From contig CAKTXO010000074.1 of NCBI GenBank assembly GCA_934630985.1, positions 1-7,182 on the forward strand: a stretch of 7,182 nucleotides of DNA, in the 5' to 3' direction. The DNA comes from an uncultured Oscillospiraceae bacterium (GTDB lineage: Bacteria > Bacillota > Clostridia > Oscillospirales > Oscillospiraceae). Below the pieces are notes generated by a model. That model was not told where the DNA came from. It saw nothing but the letters and a program-made list of their open reading frames with translations, and made no database searches. Below, one piece after another: positions 1-7,182 of the stretch; positions within the stretch are counted from its first letter, which is position 1, and each line of letters opens with the position of its first letter. The translations under genes were made by a program, and so were the position numbers.

Positions 1-660
1 CACCAGGATGCCATTGCCAAGGGCATGGCCTGGCGGAAGGAAAAGAATCTCCACCAGTGGACGGTTCCCTACCTGCCCGTGGATCCCCAGGATATCAGCC
101 GCACCTACGATGCCGACGTCATCCGGGTCAATTCCCAGAGCGGCAAGGGCGGTATCGGATATCTTCTGGAGCAGGCCTACGGCTATATTCTGCCGCCGAA
201 GATGCGCGAGCACCTGAGCTATCAGTGCAAATCCGTCTCCGACCACGACCATCGGGAGCTGAAGGCCGAGGACGTGCTGGCCATCTTCATGGATCACTAT
301 CTGAACGTGAACCACCCTCTGGCCATTTCCTCCCTCCATTTCACCCAGAATGCCGAAGGCGTGGATGCCATCGTCACCTTCCTGCGCCACGGCCGGGAAA
401 CCACCATCCAGAGCAAAGGCAACGGCTCCCTGGACGCGGTGAGCAACGCCCTCAAGGCCTACTCCGGTGCCGACTACACCCTGAAGGTCTACACCGAGCA
501 CTCCGTCCAGGAGCGCAGCTCCGGCTCCACCGCCGCGGCCTATATCGGCCTGGAAGCGCCCGACGGCACCATGTACTGGGGTGCGGGCACGGACACGGAT
601 ATCATCAAGGCCAGTGCCGGCGCGCTGATCGGTGCCTACAATCATATGACGAACAAGTGA
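1..660 (+). CDS. leuA: 2-isopropylmalate synthase, type 2 (3' part, start outside window)
   Basis: This is the C-terminal 219 residues of LeuA, which condenses 2-ketoisovalerate with acetyl-CoA in the first committed step of leucine synthesis. The frame is open from base 1 and begins HQDAI, the end of the catalytic barrel in the fungal/actinobacterial type 2 family. Local residues 43-51 read VNSQSGKGG, a signature of the same family. From about residue 109 (ISSLHF) to the end runs the LeuA regulatory domain, where leucine feedback normally acts; it includes [15 protein letters not shown]. Family members are roughly 550 residues or more, so the N-terminal 300-odd residues lie upstream. The gene stops at TGA 658-660, 10 bases before leuC, so it most likely leads or shares the operon transcript. 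The assignment as leuA is firm. The type 2 subclass rests on motif memory. Confidence 0.95.
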   Translation, partial: HQDAIAKGMAWRKEKNLHQWTVPYLPVDPQDISRTYDADVIRVNSQSGKGGIGYLLEQAYGYILPPKMREHLSYQCKSVSDHDHRELKAEDVLAIFMDHYLNVNHPLAISSLHFTQNAEGVDAIVTFLRHGRETTIQSKGNGSLDAVSNALKAYSGADYTLKVYTEHSVQERSSGSTAAAYIGLEAPDGTMYWGAGTDTDIIKASAGALIGAYNHMTNK

Positions 661-662
661 GG
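659..662 (+). promoter_or_regulatory. leuC ribosome binding site overlapping the leuA stop
   Basis: GAGG at 659-662 overlaps the leuA stop codon TGA (658-660) and lies 8 bases before ATG 671. A second in-frame ATG at 677 would be 14 bases away, so the spacing favours 671. The overlap suggests translational coupling of leuC to leuA. Confidence 0.6.
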
Positions 663-670
663 TTTTTACC

Positions 671-1930
671 ATGGGCATGACATTAACACAGAAAATTCTC
701 GCTTCCCACGCGGGACTTCCCGTTGTAACCCCCGGTCAGCTGATCCAGGCCAAGCTGGACATCGTCCTGGGCAACGACATCACCACTCCCGTGGCCATCA
801 ACGAATTCACCAAGAACGGCTTTGACACCGTTTTCGACAAGGATAAAATCGCCATCGTTCTCGACCACTTCGTTCCCAACAAGGACATTAAGGCCGCGGA
901 GCAGAGCAAGCAGTGCCGCCAGTTTGCCTGTGCCCACTGCGTCAGCCACTTCTACGACGTAGGCAAAATGGGCATCGAGCACGCTCTGCTTCCCGAGCAG
1001 GGTGTAGTCACCGCCGGTGACTGCATCATCGGCGCGGACAGCCACACCTGCACCTACGGTGCCCTGGGCGCTTTCTCCACCGGCGTAGGCTCCACGGACA
1101 TGGCCGCGGGCATGGCAACCGGCGAGGCCTGGTTCAAGGTTCCCGCCGCCATCCGCTTCCATCTCACCGGCAAGCTTCCTGCCAATTGCAGCGGCAAGGA
1201 CGTGATTCTCACCATCATCGGCAAAATCGGCGTAGACGGCGCGCTGTACAAGTCCATGGAGTTTACCGGCCCCGGTGTTGCCACCCTTACCATGGACGAC
1301 CGGCTGTGCATCTGCAATATGGCCATCGAGGCCGGTGCCAAGAACGGCATCTTCCCCGTGGACGAGGTCACGATGAAGTACCTGGAAGGCCGCAGCGAGC
1401 GTGCCCCCAGGGTCTTTGAGGCCGACCCGGACGCTTCCTATGAGCAGACCGTTGAAATCGATCTGTCCGCCATCGTCCCCACCGTGGCCTGCCCTCACCT
1501 GCCGGAGAACACCCACCCCGCCAGGGAGCTGGGCAATATCAAAATCGACCAGGCGGTCATCGGCAGCTGCACCAACGGCCGGATGGAGGACATGGAAACC
1601 GCTTACCGCATTCTGAAGGGCCATCACGTTGCCGACGGCGTGCGCTGTATCATCATTCCCGCCACCATGCGGATCTACCGGGAGTGCGTAGAGCGGGGCT
1701 ACGTCACCGCCTTCATTGACGCCGGTGCGGTCGTCTCCACCCCCACCTGCGGGCCCTGCCTGGGCGGCTACATGGGCATTCTCGCCGCCGGAGAGCGGTG
1801 CGTTGCCACCACCAACCGGAACTTTGTCGGCCGGATGGGCCATGTGGACAGCGAGGTCTACCTCGCCAGCCCCGCCACCGCCGCCGCTTCCGCCCTGACC
1901 GGCTTCATCACCGAACCCAAGGAGGACTGA
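671..1930 (+). CDS. leuC: 3-isopropylmalate dehydratase large subunit (HACN-type LeuC)
   Basis: LeuC is the iron-sulfur catalytic subunit of isopropylmalate isomerase, which converts 2- to 3-isopropylmalate with LeuD in the cytoplasm. The 419-residue length fits the shorter HACN form of the aconitase superfamily rather than the roughly 465-residue enterobacterial form. The three cysteines expected to hold the 4Fe-4S cluster are visible: C300 in [11 protein letters not shown], and C360 and C363 in [10 protein letters not shown]. Other family signatures are DHFVPNKDI near residue 70 and [18 protein letters not shown] near 120. The start at 671 gives [11 protein letters not shown], a common N-terminus for this family, and is supported by the upstream GAGG. 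leuD begins 3 bases after the stop. HACN proteins can also act on citramalate or homocitrate pathway substrates, but the leuA and leuB neighbours point to leucine. Confidence 0.97.
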   Translation: MGMTLTQKILASHAGLPVVTPGQLIQAKLDIVLGNDITTPVAINEFTKNGFDTVFDKDKIAIVLDHFVPNKDIKAAEQSKQCRQFACAHCVSHFYDVGKMGIEHALLPEQGVVTAGDCIIGADSHTCTYGALGAFSTGVGSTDMAAGMATGEAWFKVPAAIRFHLTGKLPANCSGKDVILTIIGKIGVDGALYKSMEFTGPGVATLTMDDRLCICNMAIEAGAKNGIFPVDEVTMKYLEGRSERAPRVFEADPDASYEQTVEIDLSAIVPTVACPHLPENTHPARELGNIKIDQAVIGSCTNGRMEDMETAYRILKGHHVADGVRCIIIPATMRIYRECVERGYVTAFIDAGAVVSTPTCGPCLGGYMGILAAGERCVATTNRNFVGRMGHVDSEVYLASPATAAASALTGFITEPKED

Positions 1931-1933
1931 ACC

Positions 1934-2419
1934 ATGAATACCCAGGGAACCGTTTTCAAATACCCGGACAACGTGGATACCGATGTGATCATCCCCGCCC
2001 GGTACTTAAACACCGCCGATGCCAAGGAGCTGGCCAAGCACTGCATGGAGGACATTGACAAGAGCTTCGTAAACTGTGTCCATCCCGGCGACATTATGGT
2101 CGCCGGCTGGAACTTCGGCTGCGGCTCCTCCCGGGAGCACGCGCCTCTGGTCATCAAGACCTGCGGCACCGGCTGCGTCATCGCCAAATCCTTCGCCCGG
2201 ATCTTCTACCGGAACGCCATCAACATCGGCCTGCCCATTCTGGAGTGCGAGGCCGCGGCGGAAGAAATTCAGGCAGGCGATCAGGTCAGCGTGGACTTTG
2301 ACACCGGCATCATTACGGATGTCACCACCGGCAAAACCTACCGGGCAGAGCCCTTCCCGGCGTTCATCCAGAACATTATAAAAAAGGGCGGCCTGCTTGC
2401 ATCCTTGAAGGAGATGTGA
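1934..2419 (+). CDS. leuD: 3-isopropylmalate dehydratase small subunit
   Basis: LeuD is the swivelling small subunit that pairs with LeuC and supplies substrate-recognition residues. The protein is 161 residues, normal for the stand-alone small subunit matching HACN-type LeuC. It opens with [17 protein letters not shown], followed by the short loop that sets substrate choice in this family (YLNT here). The hallmark [10 protein letters not shown] lies at about residues 62-71, and [21 protein letters not shown] follows near residues 85-105. GGAGG at 1921-1925, inside the end of leuC, is 8 bases from the ATG, and only 3 bases separate the two genes. This suggests coupled translation and matched subunit production. 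No truncation or odd composition is seen. Confidence 0.97.
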   Translation: MNTQGTVFKYPDNVDTDVIIPARYLNTADAKELAKHCMEDIDKSFVNCVHPGDIMVAGWNFGCGSSREHAPLVIKTCGTGCVIAKSFARIFYRNAINIGLPILECEAAAEEIQAGDQVSVDFDTGIITDVTTGKTYRAEPFPAFIQNIIKKGGLLASLKEM

Positions 2420-2423
2420 TAAA

Positions 2424-3503
2424 ATGACGAAACACATCGCACTGATTCCCGGTGACGGCATCGGCCCGGAAATTGTAGCCCAGGCCAAGGCCGTTCTTGA
2501 CCGGGCTGCCGAAATCTTCGGCCATGAATTTACCTATACCGAGGTTGCCATGGGCGGCAACGCCATCGACCGCTGCGGCGACCCTCTGCCCCAGGAAATG
2601 CTGGATAAATGCCTGGCCTCCGACTCCGTCCTTCTGGGCGCGGTAGGCGGCCCCAAGTGGAACGGCGTACCCGGCCCCCAGCGGCCTGAGAAGGGGCTTC
2701 TCCGGCTGCGTGCCGGCATGGGGGTCTACAGCAACAACCGTCCGGCGAAAATCTGGCCTCAGCTGGCCTCCGCCTCTCCCCTGAAGCCGGAGATTGTAGA
2801 GAAGGGCATTGACTTTCTCATCGTCCGGGAGCTCATCGGCGGCATTTACTTCGGCAAGCACGAAACCGTCACCGAAAACGGCGAGCCCGTTGCCATTGAC
2901 GAGCTGCGCTACACCGAAAGCGAAATCCGCCGGATCGGCCGCATCGGCTTTGAGACCGCCCGAAAGCGCAATCACAAGCTGTGCAGCGTAGAAAAGAGCA
3001 ACGTGCTGGATTCCTCCCGGCTGTGGAAGAAGGTCATGCACCAGCTGGCGGCGGAATACCCGGATGTGGAGCTGTCCGACATGCTGGTAGATAACTGCGC
3101 CATGCAGATCGTCAAGGATCCCAGTCAGTTTGACGTGATCGTCACGGAAAACATGTTCGGCGACATTCTCTCGGACGAAGCCTCCATGATCACCGGCTCC
3201 ATCGGCATGATCCCCTCCTCCTCCCTGGGAGACGGCACCCGTGGCCTTTACGAGCCCATCCACGGCTCCGCCCCGGACATTGCGGGCAAGGACATTGCCA
3301 ACCCCATCGGCACCATTCTGGCCGCGGCCATGATGCTCCGCTATTCCTTTGATATGGCAGCGGAAGCGGATTGCATCGAGTCTGCCGTCTCCGCCGTTCT
3401 GGAGGCCGGCTATCGCACCGGCGACATTTTCAGCCCCGGCTGTACCCAGGTCGGCTGCCGGGAAATGGGCCGTCTGGTGACGGAACACTTAAAGAAAGGA
3501 TGA
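2424..3503 (+). CDS. leuB: 3-isopropylmalate dehydrogenase
   Basis: LeuB oxidises and decarboxylates 3-isopropylmalate to 2-ketoisocaproate using NAD+ and a divalent metal, the last leucine-specific step before transamination. The 359-residue protein has the beta-decarboxylating dehydrogenase layout: [12 protein letters not shown] at the N-terminus, [10 protein letters not shown] with the catalytic tyrosine at Y142, and the catalytic lysine K191 in SVEKSNVLD. The metal-binding aspartates are D223 in LVDNCAMQ, and D247 and D251 in [10 protein letters not shown]. The C-terminal nucleotide-binding stretch [21 protein letters not shown] is the form typical of isopropylmalate dehydrogenase rather than isocitrate dehydrogenase. 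AAGGAG (2408-2413), inside the end of leuD, sits 10 bases before the ATG. The usual RELTGG motif reads RELIGG here, a conservative-looking difference. Confidence 0.97.
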   Translation: MTKHIALIPGDGIGPEIVAQAKAVLDRAAEIFGHEFTYTEVAMGGNAIDRCGDPLPQEMLDKCLASDSVLLGAVGGPKWNGVPGPQRPEKGLLRLRAGMGVYSNNRPAKIWPQLASASPLKPEIVEKGIDFLIVRELIGGIYFGKHETVTENGEPVAIDELRYTESEIRRIGRIGFETARKRNHKLCSVEKSNVLDSSRLWKKVMHQLAAEYPDVELSDMLVDNCAMQIVKDPSQFDVIVTENMFGDILSDEASMITGSIGMIPSSSLGDGTRGLYEPIHGSAPDIAGKDIANPIGTILAAAMMLRYSFDMAAEADCIESAVSAVLEAGYRTGDIFSPGCTQVGCREMGRLVTEHLKKG

Positions 3504-3507
3504 TTTT

Positions 3508-5178
3508 ATGGTTCTTTCCGGTTCGGATATTCTCGTTCGTACCCTGATCGAGCAGGGTGTGGACGTAGTTTTTGGCTATCCCGGCGGTCAGGTCATCAGC
3601 ATTTACGATTCCCTTTATAAATACCAGGGCGAGCTTCGCCATGTGCTGACCGCTCATGAGCAGGGCGCGGCGCACGCCGCCGACGGCTACGCCCGTGCCA
3701 CCGGCAAGGTTGGCGTAGTCATCGCCACCTCCGGCCCCGGTGCCACCAATCTGGTCACCGGCATCGCCACCGCCTACCTGGACTCCGTGCCCCTGGTGGC
3801 CATCACCGGCAACGTGCCCAGCTCCACCATCGGCACCGACGGCTTCCAGGAGGTGGACATCACCGGCGTGACGCTCCCCATTACCAAGCACAATTTCTTC
3901 GTCGGCTCTGTGGAGGAGCTGGCGGACACCCTTCGGCAGGCCATGCGCCTTGCCAAATCCGGCCGCCCCGGCCCGGTGCTCATTGATATCCCCAAGGATG
4001 TGCAGGTTGCGTCCTGCGACTATGCGCCTCAGCCTCCCGTTCCGGCAGACGAGACCTTCCCCGCCAAGGATCTCCGGATTCAGCAGGCGGCGGAAACCAT
4101 CAACGCCTCCCGGAAGCCCTTTATTTACTTCGGCGGCGGTCTCATCACCAGCGAAGCTCAGGACGAGCTTTTACAGCTGGCGGAACTCATCGACGCACCC
4201 ATCGGCTGCTCTCTCATGGGCATCTCCGGCGTTCCCACCGACTATCCCAGATTCCTGGGAATGCAGGGTATGCACGGTCACTACGCCTCCTCCACCGCCA
4301 TGCACAACGCCGACTGCATCATCGCCCTGGGCTGCCGATTCAACGATCGGGTCACCGGCAACCGGGTCAAATTCGCCGTAGGCGCGAAAATTGTCCACAT
4401 TGACATTGACGGCGCGGAGCTGGGCAAAACCGTCTCCCCCATTCACGGTCTCCGGGGTGACGTGAAGAAAACCCTGCAAAAGCTTCTTCCTCTGCTTCAC
4501 AAGGTCTCTCACCCGGACTGGCAGGCGCAGATTGACGAAATGCTTGTTCAGGAGCAGGCAGGTCTGGACAGCCGGGAGGGCATGACCCCCCGGAACGTCA
4601 TCACCACCCTGAACCGGTTCCTGGGAGAAAATACCCCCGTTGCCACCGATGTCGGTCAGCATCAGATGTGGGCTGCCCAGTACCTGAACCTGAAAACCAG
4701 CCGCCGGTTCCTTTCCAGCGGCGGCCTGGGCACTATGGGCTTCGGCATGGGCGCTGCCATCGGCGCGGCGCTGGGCTGCGGCGAGCGTTCCGTGCTGGTC
4801 ACCGGCGACGGCAGCTTCGGCATGAATCTGAACGAGCTGGCCACCGCCGTTGCCAATCAGATTCCCATGGTGATCCTGCTGCTGGACAACAACGTCCTGG
4901 GCATGGTTCGCCAGTGGCAGACCCTTTTCTTCGACAAGCACTATTCCAATACCAACCTGGATGCCCGGAAGACGGATTTCGTCAAACTGGCGGAAGCCTT
5001 CGGCGCGGAAGGCTCCCGGGCTCTGACCATCCCGGAGCTGGAAGACGCCCTGACCAAGGCCTTCTCCTGGAACGGCCCCTATCTCATCGACTGCGCCATT
5101 GGCCGGGACGAATTCGTCCTTCCCATGCTTCCTCCCGGCGGCTCCATGGACGACATCATTACAAGGATCGGTGACTGA
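3508..5178 (+). CDS. ilvB: acetolactate (acetohydroxyacid) synthase large, catalytic subunit
   Basis: IlvB joins two pyruvates into 2-acetolactate, or pyruvate and 2-ketobutyrate into 2-aceto-2-hydroxybutyrate, feeding valine/leucine and isoleucine synthesis. The 556 residues show the three-domain thiamine-diphosphate enzyme plan. The N-terminal domain carries the catalytic glutamate E51 in TAHEQGAAHAADGYARATG and the SGPGATN loop. The central domain holds RFNDRVTGN (from R277), an FAD-binding signature that marks the biosynthetic enzyme rather than the FAD-free catabolic AlsS. The C-terminal domain has the ThDP/Mg motif from GDGS (433-436) to NN (461-462). AAAGAAAGGA at 3491-3500 lies 7 bases before the ATG, and only 4 bases separate the gene from leuB. 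Its regulatory partner ilvN follows after one base. Confidence 0.97.
   Translation: MVLSGSDILVRTLIEQGVDVVFGYPGGQVISIYDSLYKYQGELRHVLTAHEQGAAHAADGYARATGKVGVVIATSGPGATNLVTGIATAYLDSVPLVAITGNVPSSTIGTDGFQEVDITGVTLPITKHNFFVGSVEELADTLRQAMRLAKSGRPGPVLIDIPKDVQVASCDYAPQPPVPADETFPAKDLRIQQAAETINASRKPFIYFGGGLITSEAQDELLQLAELIDAPIGCSLMGISGVPTDYPRFLGMQGMHGHYASSTAMHNADCIIALGCRFNDRVTGNRVKFAVGAKIVHIDIDGAELGKTVSPIHGLRGDVKKTLQKLLPLLHKVSHPDWQAQIDEMLVQEQAGLDSREGMTPRNVITTLNRFLGENTPVATDVGQHQMWAAQYLNLKTSRRFLSSGGLGTMGFGMGAAIGAALGCGERSVLVTGDGSFGMNLNELATAVANQIPMVILLLDNNVLGMVRQWQTLFFDKHYSNTNLDARKTDFVKLAEAFGAEGSRALTIPELEDALTKAFSWNGPYLIDCAIGRDEFVLPMLPPGGSMDDIITRIGD
5163..5167 (+). promoter_or_regulatory. ilvN ribosome binding site inside the end of ilvB
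   Basis: AAGGA at 5163-5167 lies 12 bases before ATG 5180, a slightly long spacing. It supports that start over the in-frame ATG at 5099, which is deep inside ilvB and would add 27 residues absent from this family. With only one base between the genes, translation of ilvN is probably coupled to ilvB. Confidence 0.5.
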
Positions 5179-5179
5179 C

Positions 5180-5683
5180 ATGAAAACATTTTCCGTAGCC
5201 ATTCTGGTCAACAATCAGTTCGGCGTTCTGAACCGGGTCACCAGCATGTTCCGCCGCCGTCAGTTCAACATCATCTCCCTGACCGTCTCCGAAACCGAGT
5301 CCGAGAAATTCTCCCGGATCACCGTCCGTTCCGAAGGGGACGGGATGAAGAAGGAGCAGCTTATCAACCAGCTCTATAAGCTTCCGGACGTGGTGTCCAT
5401 TGCGGAGCTGGACAACCTGGACACTGTCAGCCGGGAGCTGCTGCTCATCAAGGTGCGCAATGACCCGGCTGTCCGGGGAGAGATCAGCGCCGCCTCCGAT
5501 GCCTACGAGGGCAAGATCGTGGACTTCACCAAGGATTCCATCATCATCCAGATGATCGGCGACAGCCGGAAGATCGACAACTTCGTCACCCTGATGAAGG
5601 AGTACGAGATTCTGGAAATCTGCCGTACCGGCATTGTGGCGCTGCAAAGAGGCTCCACCACCATCCGCAAAGTCAACCTGTAA
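5180..5683 (+). CDS. ilvN: acetolactate synthase small, regulatory subunit
   Basis: The small subunit raises the activity of IlvB and confers feedback inhibition, usually by valine. The chosen start gives 167 residues, close to the usual 160-170 for the two-domain bacterial form, such as IlvH or IlvN of Firmicutes. Residues about 3-75 form the ACT domain: FSVAILVNNQFGVLNRVTSM, then RQFNIISLTVSETE. N11, G15 and N30 appear to match the positions that contact valine in characterised IlvH proteins. The second half, from about residue 80 (RELLLIKVRN) to GIVALQRG near the end, is the C-terminal domain of the family. The usual proline before the glycine in the first ACT loop is replaced, giving NNQFG. 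The symbol could equally be ilvH; context does not decide. Confidence 0.95.
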   Translation: MKTFSVAILVNNQFGVLNRVTSMFRRRQFNIISLTVSETESEKFSRITVRSEGDGMKKEQLINQLYKLPDVVSIAELDNLDTVSRELLLIKVRNDPAVRGEISAASDAYEGKIVDFTKDSIIIQMIGDSRKIDNFVTLMKEYEILEICRTGIVALQRGSTTIRKVNL

Positions 5684-6748
<1,065 letters not shown>

Positions 6749-6767
6749 TTCTGCCCAAGAACGCTGT

Positions 6768-6804
6768 CCTTGCGAGCCAGTGCTCACACTGGCGTGGCAA
6801 TCCG
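6768..6804. repeat. interspersed hairpin repeat, copy A (short form)
   Basis: The core is a perfect 7-bp stem, GCCAGTG (6776-6782) with CACTGGC (6787-6793), around a CTCA loop. Outer bases TTGC (6770-6773) and GCAA (6797-6800) can also pair. The flanks TTGCGAG and GTGGCAATCC are shared, wholly or partly, with copies B and C, which identifies it as one family. It begins about 20 bases after the ilvC stop. The layout resembles short palindromic intergenic repeats that recur many times per genome, but copy number elsewhere cannot be judged here. Confidence 0.65.
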
Positions 6805-6812
6805 CTTCCCCC

Positions 6813-6864
6813 AAGCCTTCCCCTGGGAGGGGAAGGTGGCACGGCGCAGCCGTGACGGATGAGG
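6813..6864. repeat. double-hairpin intergenic element
   Basis: Two perfect hairpins stand side by side. The first has a 9-bp stem, CCTTCCCCT (6816-6824) with AGGGGAAGG (6828-6836), around GGG. The second has a 6-bp stem, CACGGC (6840-6845) with GCCGTG (6849-6854), around GCA. The element ends in GACGGATGAGG. From memory, very similar elements are scattered through genomes of Faecalibacterium-like bacteria, so I treat it as an interspersed repeat although only one copy lies here. No T-run follows, so it is not a standard terminator. Confidence 0.55.
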
Positions 6865-6910
6865 TCGAGGCCGTTTCCCCAAGAACCCTCGTAAACACCC
6901 GTAGGAGCCG

Positions 6911-7048
6911 CCGTATCACGCATGTCATTGCGAGCCAGTGGTGCTCCGCGCAGCGAATCAAAATTATAATAACTGCCGGTGGCAGTTATACCATAATGTA
7001 GCTCAGACTGGCGTGGCCCCCTCCGGGGATTCCCTCCGGTCACAATCC
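6911..7048. repeat. interspersed hairpin repeat, copy B (loop-expanded)
   Basis: The left block (6911-6940) matches 7069-7098 with two differences in 30 bases. The right block (7008-7048) matches 7107-7147 with one difference in 41. The stem arms GCCAGT (6934-6939) and ACTGGC (7007-7012) are still complementary but lie 67 bases apart, against 7-8 bases in copies A and C. Compared with copy C, the middle holds a net 59 extra bases, which include an AT-rich hairpin. The right block also carries the CCTCCGGGGATTCC segment that copy A lacks. Confidence 0.7.
6963..6997. repeat. AT-rich hairpin nested inside repeat copy B
   Basis: ATAACTGCC (6969-6977) and GGCAGTTAT (6981-6989) form a perfect 9-bp stem with a GGT loop. 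It extends past a small internal loop through ATTAT (6963-6967) and ATAAT (6993-6997). Its AT content differs from the GC-rich surroundings. Read on the minus strand, the stem is followed by TATAATTTTG, so it could end leftward transcripts. A role is not established. Confidence 0.55.
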
Positions 7049-7068
7049 CCTGGTTCTTCCTGGCACTA

Positions 7069-7147
7069 CCGTATAACGCATGTCATTGCGAACCAGTGTC
7101 GCAACACTGGTGTGGCCCCCTCCGGGGATTCCCTCCGGTCACAATCC
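7069..7147. repeat. interspersed hairpin repeat, copy C
   Basis: This copy has an uninterrupted 8-bp stem, ACCAGTGT (7092-7099) with ACACTGGT (7104-7111), around CGCA. It is preceded by the shared CATGTCATTGCGA and followed by the shared GTGGCCCCCTCCGGGG segment ending in CACAATCC. ATTG (7085-7088) and CAAT (7142-7145) can pair at the outer edges. It is the best reference for the long form of this repeat because nothing is inserted in its loop. Confidence 0.7.
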
Positions 7148-7182
7148 GTCCCCCAATCCGTTAATCCCCCACCCATTGCAGA

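Larger units (their letters stand above)
6749..7182. other. gene-free tail rich in hairpin repeats
   Basis: No credible protein or RNA gene is seen in these 434 bases. Open frames here are short, run through repeats on both strands and resemble no family I know. The stretch is made mostly of three related repeat copies and one double-hairpin element, listed separately. There is no GC-rich stem followed by a T-run on the + strand, so no canonical intrinsic terminator for ilvC is visible. Such repeat clusters are common between genes in GC-rich gut Clostridia. The gene that follows lies beyond the window. Confidence 0.6.

Noticed and set aside
683..1843. 386-codon minus-strand frame opposite leuC, and similar ones opposite leuB (2376-3488) and ilvB (4171-5214)
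   Set aside because: These have the same compositional cause, lie wholly antisense to conserved enzymes, lack family motifs and have no supporting spacing.
5099..5179. Upstream ATG as an extended ilvN start
   Set aside because: It overlaps 80 bases of ilvB in another frame. The extra residues are absent from the family, and ATG 5180 has a nearby AAGGA and gives the usual length.
6965..6970. Perfect TATAAT hexamer as a promoter -10
   Set aside because: There is no TTGACA-like hexamer at the right distance (6942-6947 reads TGCTCC) and no extended -10. The hexamer is part of the AT-rich hairpin.
6911..7147. Direct repeats as a CRISPR array
   Set aside because: There are only two or three imperfect units of unequal length and spacing, with internal hairpins and no cas genes in view. 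They fit interspersed intergenic repeats instead.

Overview
The window is a stretch of core branched-chain amino acid biosynthesis. Seven genes lie head to tail on the + strand in the order leuA (3' end only), leuC, leuD, leuB, ilvB, ilvN, ilvC, followed by a 434-base tail with no gene and several repeat elements. The DNA is GC-rich, with third positions mostly G or C. Shine-Dalgarno sites are AAGGAG/AAAGGA-like. The protein variants (type 2 LeuA, HACN-type LeuC of 419 aa, class I IlvC of 338 aa) together with the tail repeats suggest a GC-rich Firmicute of the gut Oscillospirales/Ruminococcaceae kind. That placement rests on remembered family resemblance and was not searched.

Layout: 1-660 is the end of leuA, whose start is off the window. 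671-3503 holds leuC-leuD-leuB with gaps of 10, 3 and 4 bases. 3508-5683 holds ilvB-ilvN, reached after 4 bases, with 1 base between the two. A 48-base gap with a small perfect hairpin separates ilvN from ilvC (5732-6748). The spacing implies one transcript from upstream leuA through ilvN, probably continuing through ilvC.

Functionally, IlvB/IlvN make acetolactate (or acetohydroxybutyrate) from pyruvate, and IlvC isomerises and reduces it. A dihydroxyacid dehydratase (IlvD) encoded elsewhere would then give the 2-keto acids of valine and isoleucine. LeuA draws ketoisovalerate into the leucine branch, LeuC/LeuD isomerise isopropylmalate, and LeuB oxidises it to the ketoleucine precursor. Every catalytic residue I checked is present, and I see no frameshift or premature stop.

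The tail (6749-7182) holds three related copies of an interspersed hairpin repeat and one separate double-hairpin element. One copy carries an additional hairpin inside its loop. Two copies differ at a base pair in a way that keeps the pairing. I found no new enzymatic, defence or mobile system here. The non-coding repeats are the only part not explained by standard metabolism.
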